DNA of 6,081 nt from Clostridia bacterium (GTDB taxonomy: Bacteria > Bacillota_E > SLMV01 > PUMD01), in the NCBI GenBank assembly GCA_003562655.1, contig PWUC01000163.1, positions 1 through 6,081 on the forward strand. Reading direction: 5' to 3'. The notes beneath the pieces are model-generated. The model saw only the letters and a list, made by a program, of their open reading frames with translations. It was not told the DNA's origin and searched no databases. This document shows positions 1-5,530 of this stretch, one piece after another. Each line of letters opens with the position of its first letter. The stretch's first letter is position 1. A program made the position numbers and the translations under genes.

Positions 1-329
1 CCCGTAAAACCTGGTGCACCACTCGGGTACAGGGCACTGCATCTGATCGCGCTCACCGGCCGTGAGACGCCGGGTTGCCCTTCGGCCCACAGCTCCCCCT
101 CGGCCCTCGTTGAAGCTGGCGATGCTGCGAGGCGCCCAGCGGTGCGCTTTTCCCCACGGGAGTTCACTCTCCCTTTCCCGCATCCCGGGACCCGGCCATG
201 GATTCTTCGCCTTCGGACCGGCCCGGGTTCATAAAAGCTGGGCCCATCTCAAAGACTAACCGAGATTGGGCGGGTCACATGTCATGTTCTGCCGCTGCCC
301 GTGCAGGTAACGGGATCCGGCTGGCGAAA
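1..329. other. Non-coding upstream region, no gene recognised
   Basis: No reading frame here gives a recognisable protein on either strand. The short open frames are rich in Pro, Arg and Ser, lack a convincing SD, and look like chance frames in GC-rich DNA. I saw no tRNA-like cloverleaf or rRNA-like stretch. The only structures noted are a small perfect hairpin (CTCAC 52-56 with GTGAG 62-66) and the larger inverted repeat at 188-230, listed separately. The left edge could hold the end of an upstream transcription unit, but nothing identifies it. Confidence 0.55.
188..230. repeat. Bulged inverted repeat / stem-loop
   Basis: Positions 188-195 pair with 223-230 (one G-T wobble) and 196-197 pair with 220-221, leaving C222 bulged and a loop of about 22 nt. 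The stem is GC-rich (core ACCCGG/CCGGGT). Neither strand has a T-run after the stem, so it is not a typical intrinsic terminator. It could be an operator, a transcript-end structure of an upstream gene, or chance in GC-rich DNA. Confidence 0.3.
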
Positions 330-359
330 TATAGTCGAGTGACTTATCCTGTTTATAAC
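330..359 (+). promoter_or_regulatory. Probable promoter region of the Lon-like protease gene
   Basis: This short AT-rich island sits in GC-rich DNA directly before the gene. It contains two good -10-like hexamers, TATAGT (330-335) and TATAAC (354-359), each matching 5 of 6 consensus bases. Neither has a clear TTGACA-like -35 at 16-18 bp. Initiation from TATAAC would start near 366 and give a 5' leader of about 20 nt that still includes the ribosome binding site. A small inverted repeat, AGTC-GAGT-GACT (333-344), lies between the hexamers. No CIRCE-like or other known heat-shock operator was recognised. Confidence 0.4.
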
Positions 360-372
360 ACCCAACTGGACA

Positions 373-378
373 GGGAGG
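373..378 (+). promoter_or_regulatory. Shine-Dalgarno site that sets a GTG start
   Basis: GGGAGG is followed by a 9-nt spacer and then GTG at 388. This supports the GTG as the true start of the protease rather than an internal ATG. Confidence 0.75.
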
Positions 379-387
379 CGATATACC

Positions 388-2814
388 GTGCCAGACAGAT
401 GGCCCCGCAAGCTCACAACGAGTGAGCTGGGCAGTAGATGCTCACCAGATATTTTCACCGAGGATGCTGACGCCGTATGCGCTGAGGGCGACGGCATCAT
501 CGGACAGGAAAGGGCGGTACGCTCGGTGGAGTTCGGCCTGGAGGTGTCCAGTCCAGGCTACAACATCTTCATGACCGGTGCACCCGGCACAGGCAAGAGC
601 ACCTTCGCCCGGGCAACGGTGCAGCAGAAGGCAGAGGAAGTCGAGACCCCACGGGACTGGTGTTACCTCTACAACTTTTCCGAACCCAACAGTCCCTGGG
701 CCCTTGCCCTGCCGGCGGGCAGGGGAGTTGTCTTCAAGGCAGACATGGAGGAACTGATCGAGGATGCGCGCACGGCCATCGTCAACGAGTTCGAGGGTGG
801 CGACTTCGAAAAACGCCGCGCCGAGATCATCGAGCGATTCCAGAGAAGGACCACTGAGACGCTCCAGGAGATTGAGGATCGGGTTCGAGAGCAGGGTTTC
901 GCCCTGCAAAAGGGCACCGGGGGCTTCGCCTCAATCCCTCTCAATGAAGATGGCAAACCTATGAGCAACGACGAATTCCAGTCCCTGGACACCGAGAAGA
1001 GGCGTGAGATCGAGGAAAAGGGCACCGAGATACAACACCAGATCCGGAAGGCCGTACGAAAGGTGCGCCAGCTGGAAAAGGAGGTCAAGTCCTCCATTCG
1101 CGACCTGGAAAAGACCATGGGCTCCTTCGCAGTCCGGCCGCTGGTGGATCAGCTGCAGGAGAAGTACTCGGATATCTCGTCCGTGTGTGGGTACCTTGAG
1201 GATGTCCACGATGACATGATCGAACACCTGGAGCAGTTCAAAGGCGATGACAGCGAGCGTGACATGATGTCTGCGCTCCCTCGCAAGCTGACCTCTCCCT
1301 TCGCCCGATACCAGGTCAACCTCCTGGTCAACAACGCCGACACCGAAGGGGCACCGGTGGTGGAGGAGACCAATCCCACCTACTACAACCTCCTCGGCAA
1401 GATAGAGTACGAGAGCAGCATGGGCACGCTGGTCACCGATCATACCCTCATCCAACCCGGGGCGCTGCATCGGGCCAATGGAGGTTTCCTCATACTCCGG
1501 GCAGAGGATGTTCTGGTCAATGCCCTCAGCTGGGATGCACTGAAGCGAAGTCTCAAGAACAACGCGGTGCGGGTGGAGAACATCGCAGAGCAGTACCGTC
1601 TGGTTCCCACCACCGCCATAAGACCGGAGCCAATACCCCTCAATGTCAAGATACTCATGATAGGTTCACCGATGCTGTACTACCTGCTGTCCAGCTACGA
1701 TGACGAATTCCGCAAGCACTTCAAAATCAAGGCGGACTTCGACATACGCATGGACCGCACCGATGAGTACCTACAGCAGTATGGGAGCTTCGTGCGCACC
1801 GTCTGCAAGCGAGACGACCTCCTGCCCTTCGACCCGGCAGCCATTGCCAGGATCGTGGACTACAGCTGCCGCCTGACCGAAGACCAGACGAAACTCTCAG
1901 CCCGCTTCAATGAGATTGTGGCCATCGTCTACGAGTCAGCCGCCTGGGCGCGATCCGAGGGTTGTGACCTGGTCATGGGCGAGCACGTCAACAGGGCTGT
2001 GAGGGAGAAGATCTATCGCTCCAGCCTGGTGGAGGATCGCATCCGGGAGTCCATCGATCGGGGCAAGATCATGGTTGACACGGAGGGGAAGGTCACCGGC
2101 CAGATCAACGGGCTGAGCGTCATCGACCTGGGAGACTACTCCTTCGGTCACCCCTCCCGAATTACCGCCAACGTCTATCTTGGCGATGAGGGGGTCGTCA
2201 ACCTGGAGCGCCAGGTGAAGATGAGTGGGTCCAGCCACTCCAAGGGGGTGTTCATTCTCTCGAGCTACCTGGCGCATCTCTTTGCCCACGACAAGCCGCT
2301 GTCCCTGTCTGCCAGCATCACCTTTGAGCAGATGTATGCACAGATCGACGGTGACAGTGCCTCCACCGCCGAGCTGTACGCCATCCTATCCAGCCTGGCA
2401 GACGTTCCGCTGCTCCAGTCAATGGCCGTCACCGGCTCGGTCAACCAGAAGGGGCAGGTGCAACCGATCGGCGGCGTCAATCAGAAAGTCGAGGGCTTTT
2501 ACTACACCTGCAAGGCGACGGGGCTCACGGGAGAGCAGGGGGTATTGATACCGGAGAAGAACCGAGATAACCTGATGCTCAACGATGAAGTGGTCGCCGC
2601 CGTCGAGGCGGGCCAATTCCACGTATGGGCGGTCAGGCATGTCCGGGAAGCCATCGAGCTGCTGACCGGAATGCCCGCTGGCGAACGGGGAGAGGACGGG
2701 GAGTACCCGCCGGACACCGTCCTGGGCCGGGCAGACCGCCGCCTGGAGCAAATGGCCCAGGCGCTGCGCAAATTCTCAGATTCCTCCTCCGGTGACGAAA
2801 AAGACGGGGAATGA
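388..2814 (+). CDS. Lon-like ATP-dependent serine protease (AAA_32 / LonB-type, 808 aa)
   Basis: A cytosolic AAA+ protease expected to unfold and degrade damaged or regulatory proteins. Walker A is GAPGTGKST (64-72, Lys70). A charged, helical, coiled-coil-rich insert spans about 120-290. ATPase motifs then resume: GALHRANGG ending at 366, sensor-1-like ILMIGSP (422-428), and FRKHFKIKADFD (441-452), typical of this family. The Lon protease domain runs from about 570 (GQINGLSVIDLG) to 761. Its catalytic dyad is Ser657 in DGDSAS and Lys700 in PIGGVNQK, 43 residues apart as in E. coli Lon Ser679/Lys722. The last ~47 residues are hydrophilic and acidic. There is no classical LAN substrate-binding domain and no transmembrane segment, so it is neither canonical Lon nor membrane-bound archaeal LonB. 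The Walker B position reads FLILRAED, with Arg371 where Asp is often found. The frame is intact. It appears monocistronic. Confidence 0.93.
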   Translation: MPDRWPRKLTTSELGSRCSPDIFTEDADAVCAEGDGIIGQERAVRSVEFGLEVSSPGYNIFMTGAPGTGKSTFARATVQQKAEEVETPRDWCYLYNFSEPNSPWALALPAGRGVVFKADMEELIEDARTAIVNEFEGGDFEKRRAEIIERFQRRTTETLQEIEDRVREQGFALQKGTGGFASIPLNEDGKPMSNDEFQSLDTEKRREIEEKGTEIQHQIRKAVRKVRQLEKEVKSSIRDLEKTMGSFAVRPLVDQLQEKYSDISSVCGYLEDVHDDMIEHLEQFKGDDSERDMMSALPRKLTSPFARYQVNLLVNNADTEGAPVVEETNPTYYNLLGKIEYESSMGTLVTDHTLIQPGALHRANGGFLILRAEDVLVNALSWDALKRSLKNNAVRVENIAEQYRLVPTTAIRPEPIPLNVKILMIGSPMLYYLLSSYDDEFRKHFKIKADFDIRMDRTDEYLQQYGSFVRTVCKRDDLLPFDPAAIARIVDYSCRLTEDQTKLSARFNEIVAIVYESAAWARSEGCDLVMGEHVNRAVREKIYRSSLVEDRIRESIDRGKIMVDTEGKVTGQINGLSVIDLGDYSFGHPSRITANVYLGDEGVVNLERQVKMSGSSHSKGVFILSSYLAHLFAHDKPLSLSASITFEQMYAQIDGDSASTAELYAILSSLADVPLLQSMAVTGSVNQKGQVQPIGGVNQKVEGFYYTCKATGLTGEQGVLIPEKNRDNLMLNDEVVAAVEAGQFHVWAVRHVREAIELLTGMPAGERGEDGEYPPDTVLGRADRRLEQMAQALRKFSDSSSGDEKDGE

Positions 2815-2854
2815 GGAAAACCCCTGAAGTGGCAAATGGGGCCCCTATCGGCCA

Positions 2855-2880
2855 GGATGGCACCGCAGGCCACCTTTGTT
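2855..2880 (+). terminator. Weak candidate terminator after the protease gene
   Basis: GGATGGC (2855-2861) can pair with 2869-2875 through a 7-nt loop, with one A-C mismatch and one G-T wobble, followed by TTTGTT. The stem is imperfect and the T-run short. It lies about 40 bp past the protease stop, so it could end that transcript, but the support is weak. Confidence 0.25.
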
Positions 2881-2908
2881 ACAGTTGTGTTTCGCTGAGG
2901 TCTGAACG

Positions 2909-2937
2909 TTGACGCTGAGAACGGCAACAGGTATTCT
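2909..2937 (+). promoter_or_regulatory. Sigma70/sigmaA-type promoter in the gap before the ABC exporter
   Basis: TTGACG (2909-2914, 5 of 6 consensus bases) and TATTCT (2932-2937, 4 of 6, with the conserved first TA and last T) are separated by exactly 17 bp. This is the best promoter match in the non-coding parts of the window. It predicts a start near 2943-2946. The transcript would run through the small ORF at 2983 to the terminator at 3096-3133 and, on read-through, into the ABC ATPase gene. Confidence 0.6.
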
Positions 2938-2982
2938 TTGAGAGTATGAGCACCGTGACTACTGTGAAAGAGAGGGCGAGAC

Positions 2983-3072
2983 ATGACCTATCAGCTGCTT
3001 CTGATCATGCAGGTACGCATCGCACAGTGCGGCCCCAGTGTGCCCTTTTCCCAGTACGTCCGGACTCATTAA
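2983..3072 (+). CDS. Possible 29-aa small protein or leader peptide
   Basis: The ORF starts at ATG with a purine-rich SD-like site (AGAGGG, 2971-2976) six bases upstream and stops at TAA 3070-3072. The peptide begins MTYQLLLIMQVRIAQ, so its first half is fairly hydrophobic, and it contains one Cys. It has no run of a single amino acid of the kind seen in amino-acid biosynthesis leader peptides. The stop lies 23 bp before the terminator stem, a spacing at which ribosome position could affect folding. An overlapping 43-codon frame from ATG 2946 (stop 3075-3077) begins almost at the predicted transcription start and would be leaderless. I recognise neither product, and both could be chance. Confidence 0.25.
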   Translation: MTYQLLLIMQVRIAQCGPSVPFSQYVRTH

Positions 3073-3082
3073 GGTAGTGAAA

Positions 3083-3100
3083 CCCTCGCTTTCTCGGGGG
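3083..3100 (+). promoter_or_regulatory. Alternative hairpin overlapping the terminator's left arm
   Basis: CCCTCG (3083-3088) can pair with CGGGGG (3095-3100) around the loop CTTTCT, with one G-U wobble in RNA. Those five Gs are also the outer half of the terminator's left arm, so the two folds exclude each other in part. About seven terminator pairs (3101-3107 with 3113-3119) would remain, so any antitermination would be partial. Confidence 0.3.
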
Positions 3101-3133
3101 TCCGGGCGGAAAGCCCGGGCCCCCTTCCTTTTT
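3096..3133 (+). terminator. Strong intrinsic terminator ahead of the ABC operon
   Basis: A 12-bp GC-rich stem, GGGGGTCCGGGC (3096-3107) with GCCCGGGCCCCC (3113-3124), has one G-U wobble and the loop GGAAA. It is followed directly by TTCCTTTTT (3125-3133). It reads in the + direction. It is about 280 bp past the protease stop, too far to be the obvious end of that gene, and only 62 bp before the ATPase start at 3196. It therefore fits either the end of the small unit starting near 2944 or an attenuator for the exporter genes. Confidence 0.8.
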
Positions 3134-3182
3134 CCCGCGAAGCCCAGCCCTGGCTCATTCCGCCCTCGGTGCATGACAGGAT

Positions 3183-3190
3183 GGGAGGAA
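3183..3190 (+). promoter_or_regulatory. Shine-Dalgarno site that favours the ATG at 3196
   Basis: GGGAGGAA sits seven bases (counted from the last G of GGGAGG) before ATG 3196. The alternative in-frame ATG at 3169 lies upstream of this site and lacks a comparable SD. Confidence 0.75.
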
Positions 3191-3195
3191 TCGAG

Positions 3196-4038
3196 ATGCA
3201 GGCAGTGGTATGCTCTCAGGCGTCGAAGATCTTCTATGAGCGAAAGACACCAGGAGAAAGGAAAAATGGTCGCTGGCGCTGGGGCTTCCCCCGCCTCCGG
3301 GCGAAGAAGACTCCCGTGTGGGCAGTGCGAGATGCCACCTTCACCGTCTCAGAGGGAGAGATCTTCGGGATTCTCGGGACCAACGGATCGGGCAAATCCA
3401 CCCTCATACGGCTCATCGCCACCCTGCTGCTGCCCGATCGGGGTGAGCTGTCCGTCTACGGACACGATGTGGTCAGCGACCCGATGTCGGTCCGCAGGCT
3501 GATTAACCGGGTCTCCGTGGACGCCGCCTTTTTCAAGAAGCTCTCTGCGTGGGAGAATCTCAGCTACGCCTCGCGGCTTTACGGGATCGGGCCCAGAGCC
3601 GGCTACAAGAGGGCAGCAGAAATCCTGAAGTCCTTTGGCTTTGACGAGGACTACCTCGCTCGTCCGGTGGAAAACCTGTCACGGGGCATGCAGCAGAAGG
3701 TGTCGATAGCCCGGGCCCTGCTGACCTCTCCAGTGCTCATGCTCCTGGATGAACCGACCACAGGCCTTGATCCCAAGTCGAAGGCTGAGGTACAGCGGTT
3801 CATCGAGGAGGTGCATCGCGAGAGCAGACCCACCATCCTTCTTACAAGCCACGACATGAAGGAAGTGGAGAACCTGTGCGACCGGGTGGCAATCATGAAT
3901 CGGGGCCGCATTGTTGCCCTGGACACTGTGGCGAACCTGAAGGACACTCATACTCTCACCCCGGATCACGCTTCCCTGGAGGACGTGTTCCTGGCGGTCA
4001 CGGGTGAGGACTGGGAGGAGGCAATGACGGATGAATGA
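3196..4038 (+). CDS. ABC-2 type exporter, ATP-binding subunit (280 aa)
   Basis: Cytoplasmic ATPase that should power the permease encoded next. Numbered from the ATG at 3196: Walker A GTNGSGKST (61-69, Lys67), ABC signature LSRGMQQK (161-168), Walker B VLMLLDEP (180-187, Asp185, catalytic Glu186), D-loop GLD just after, and the H-loop His219 in TSHD. The N-terminus carries a basic, Trp/Arg-rich insertion (about 16-39) before WAVRDATF, as in some NatA/COG4586-like ATPases. The usual Q-loop glutamine is not evident: the stretch reads RVSVDAAFFKKL, with Asp109 near that position. Related DrrA/NatA-type ATPases can also deviate here. An upstream in-frame ATG at 3169 would add nine residues but is less well supported. 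The substrate cannot be told; drug, lipid, polysaccharide and ion export are all possible. Expression may depend on read-through of the terminator at 3096-3133. Confidence 0.92.
   Translation: MQAVVCSQASKIFYERKTPGERKNGRWRWGFPRLRAKKTPVWAVRDATFTVSEGEIFGILGTNGSGKSTLIRLIATLLLPDRGELSVYGHDVVSDPMSVRRLINRVSVDAAFFKKLSAWENLSYASRLYGIGPRAGYKRAAEILKSFGFDEDYLARPVENLSRGMQQKVSIARALLTSPVLMLLDEPTTGLDPKSKAEVQRFIEEVHRESRPTILLTSHDMKEVENLCDRVAIMNRGRIVALDTVANLKDTHTLTPDHASLEDVFLAVTGEDWEEAMTDE
4013..4021 (+). promoter_or_regulatory. Shine-Dalgarno site inside the ATPase gene, for the permease
   Basis: GGGAGGAGG within the last codons of the ATPase gene lies nine bases before ATG 4031. With the 8-bp gene overlap, it indicates translational coupling of the two exporter subunits. 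Confidence 0.7.
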
Positions 4039-4894
4039 AAGACGGGGCGCGTCTGAACCCTATCGTCCCCCTCACGGAAGCGCCAGTATGGAACTCGGTG
4101 CCGCCTGGGGGATCCTGGTCCGAAACTTCAACCTGGTGCGCCGATACCTGAGCTGGGAGATCGTATTCCTCTTCTACACCCTGATCAACACCCTGACCAT
4201 CGGTCTCATCGGGGTCGACCAGGCCGCCAGGAGCCTCGGCACCTCACCCGATGAGGTGATCCTGTACCTGGTGGTGGGAGCTCTTTTGTGGGGCTTTCTG
4301 TCGGTGCTGTTCAGCGAGGTGAGCCAGTCCATATCCTGGGAGCGCTGGGAGGGCACCATCGAGTACACGTTCATGGCACCAGTCCGACGGGTCAGCTATC
4401 TCGGCGGAGTCTGCCTCTTTGCCATCGCCTACGGCCTGATCCGGACTGTGGTCATCATGGCTGCCGCCAGTGTGTTCTTCTCCCTGGATCTGGCCGGGGC
4501 CAACCTGGGAGGCGCCTTCCTTGTGCTGGTGGCAGCCAGCTTCTCCTTCATAGGCCTGGGCCTCATGGCGGCGGTGCTGCCCCTCATGTCACCCGAACGA
4601 GGCAGCCAGGCCACTCACATCGTACAGGGCATGATCCTTCTCGTGTCCGGGGTCTACTACAGCGTGGAGGTGCTGCCGGACTGGCTGCGTCCCCTGTCGA
4701 CACTGTCGCCGGCCACCTACACTCTCAGGGGAGCCCGGGAAGCCCTGTTGATGGGCACCCCCTTTGCCGAACTCAAGGGGGACATAGGGATCCTGCTGCT
4801 CTTTGGCATCATACTGGTCCCCCTGGGACTCTATGTGTTCTCCCTGGGCGAGAGATACGCAATGCGCACCGGCAAGCTGAAAAGAAGCGGATGA
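4031..4894 (+). CDS. ABC-2 type exporter, permease subunit (287 aa)
   Basis: Inner-membrane subunit of the exporter, partner of the ATPase whose gene it overlaps by 8 bp. Six hydrophobic segments are visible, at about residues 43-62, 76-98, 122-150, 159-186, 197-215 and 252-273, as in ABC-2 membrane domains. Between helices 2 and 3, WERWEGTIEYTFMAPVRR (103-120) fits the family's conserved Glu-Gly-Thr coupling-helix motif followed by a Pro. The loop LPDWLRPLSTLSPATY (215-230) before the last helix is also typical: homologs have a 'P.wl..l...nP.ty' pattern. The first ~20 residues are hydrophilic. ATG 4088 is an alternative start, but the SD supports 4031. The length is normal for the family, and a single permease gene implies a homodimer. 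The transported substrate is unknown. Confidence 0.9.
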   Translation: MNERRGASEPYRPPHGSASMELGAAWGILVRNFNLVRRYLSWEIVFLFYTLINTLTIGLIGVDQAARSLGTSPDEVILYLVVGALLWGFLSVLFSEVSQSISWERWEGTIEYTFMAPVRRVSYLGGVCLFAIAYGLIRTVVIMAAASVFFSLDLAGANLGGAFLVLVAASFSFIGLGLMAAVLPLMSPERGSQATHIVQGMILLVSGVYYSVEVLPDWLRPLSTLSPATYTLRGAREALLMGTPFAELKGDIGILLLFGIILVPLGLYVFSLGERYAMRTGKLKRSG

Positions 4895-4974
4895 ATCCGG
4901 GGCAGTGGGAGACAACTGCGGTGGATTCTCACCTGCACATCAGACCCTGGGTATGTGCGATCAGCAACACCTGA
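4891..4974 (+). pseudogene. 27-codon ORF, possible metal-dependent hydrolase remnant
   Basis: ATG 4891 overlaps the permease stop as ATGA, the arrangement of a coupled next gene in the operon. The peptide starts MNPGQWETTAVDSHLHIRP and stops at TGA 4972-4974. VDSHLHI resembles the first metal-binding HxH motif found near the N-terminus of amidohydrolase, TatD and PHP-type enzymes. No continuation of such an enzyme was seen in the other frames downstream, and the stem-loop at 4970-5010 begins at the stop codon. It may be the broken start of a lost third gene, but seven residues are weak evidence. It could equally be a short chance ORF. Confidence 0.25.
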
Positions 4975-5010
4975 GCCATCGGGGCAAGCTATCGGTGTCG
5001 GTGGCTCAGG
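4970..5010. terminator. Large stem-loop after the exporter operon, possible bidirectional terminator
   Basis: CCTGAGCCA (4970-4978) pairs perfectly with TGGCTCAGG (5002-5010). Three further pairs (4979-4981 with 4999-5001, one wobble) make a 12-bp stem with a 17-nt loop. It lies about 75 bp past the permease stop, between convergent genes, where a terminator is expected. No T-run follows on either strand, so it could be a Rho-linked, stabilising or processing structure rather than a classical intrinsic terminator. Confidence 0.4.
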
Positions 5011-5530
5011 CTTCGAGATAGAGACTTGCAGCCCCGCCCACGACATCACCGGTCAGTCTGGATCCGCAGCATTTCAGCAAGTCAGTGTGGCCCGGTCTGG
5101 GATTCACATGGGCCGACCATAATCGTCGCCCGTCATGATTCCTCCCTGCAATGCCATCCCTCGGCAATTATGTGAGGGTGTCTTCCCCGATGATCTGCAT
5201 TGAATGTGCCGGCAGGACTCGCTTCATTCTGAAGACCGGTTGGTTGCTCACAGGATCTTGACGCTGTACTCCGAGTGGGGCGTTCCCCCTGACGACAGCA
5301 GCCTGTTGCCCGAGCTCCCTGGTGACTACGGAAAAACATCACCCCTTCACCCCTAAGGATCGGCACACCTCTCGCTGGCGCATTGGCGGGAGTCCACGGT
5401 CGATAAGCAGCAGATGGAGAGCAGGGCAGTAACGGGAAGAGAAGTCCAACCAGTTGAAGTGCAGACCCATGTTGAACGCCTCACCAGCATTCACAGTTGA
5501 CGGCTGAACACCCAACGTGTCCCTCCGCTT
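5011..5530. other. Intergenic stretch between convergent genes, little recognised
   Basis: No gene I recognise lies here on either strand. Open frames are short, and where stops are absent the codon choice lacks the strong G/C third-position preference of the neighbouring genes. Small hairpins are present, for example GGGG (5277-5280) with CCCC (5285-5288) and CTTC/GAAG around 5223-5235, but none has a T-run. A TTGACG at 5258-5263 has no matching -10. The only ORF with an SD is the minus-strand one at 5339-5515, listed separately. Confidence 0.5.
5339..5515 (-). CDS. Doubtful 58-aa ORF behind the DppC-like gene
   Basis: On the minus strand a TTG at 5513-5515 follows GGAGGG (plus positions 5521-5526) with a 5-nt spacer. 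The frame runs 58 codons to TGA. It is the same frame as the DppC-like gene and begins just 15 bases after that gene's TAG, so it is an open extension past the stop. The peptide starts MGVQPSTVNAGEAF and has a short hydrophobic patch, ALHLLLI (32-38). I recognise no domain. The TTG start and mixed third-codon bases argue against it; the SD position and adjacency argue for it. Confidence 0.2.
   Translation of the reverse strand: MGVQPSTVNAGEAFNMGLHFNWLDFSSRYCPALHLLLIDRGLPPMRQREVCRSLGVKG

Larger units (their letters stand above)
2944..3133 (+). ncRNA. Candidate ~190-nt transcript: small RNA or attenuated leader
   Basis: The unit is bounded by a well-spaced promoter (2909-2937) and a strong intrinsic terminator (3096-3133), with no sizeable gene between them. 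Two readings fit. It could be an independent small RNA, perhaps encoding the 29-aa peptide. Alternatively it could be the 5' leader of the ABC exporter operon, ended conditionally by the terminator. It matches no RNA family I know: I see no T-box, SAM or 6S-like consensus. The 5' end is predicted from the promoter and is uncertain by a few bases. Confidence 0.35.

Noticed and set aside
931..1470. A 179-codon minus-strand frame inside the protease gene
   Set aside because: It is antisense to well-conserved Lon-like coding sequence, with no SD or recognisable domain. Long antisense frames are expected in GC-rich genes.
2502..3174. Minus-strand frames across the protease end and the following gap
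   Set aside because: They run antisense through the protease tail, the promoter and the terminator. Their products are low-complexity and unrecognised.
3134..3195. Possible separate promoter for the ABC ATPase gene
   Set aside because: The stretch is GC-rich and no -35/-10 pair with 16-18 bp spacing could be found. TGACAG near 3174 has no -10 before the gene.
4288..4974. A 228-codon + frame overlapping most of the permease gene
   Set aside because: It runs in another frame through a clear six-helix ABC-2 permease. Its product is Gly/His/Pro/Arg-rich and domain-free, so it is a shadow frame. Only its last 27 codons, outside the permease gene, were considered separately.
2909..5266. TTGACGCTG occurring at both 2909 and 5258
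   Set aside because: A single 9-mer recurrence in two gaps. The second copy has no -10 partner at the right spacing, so it is likely chance.
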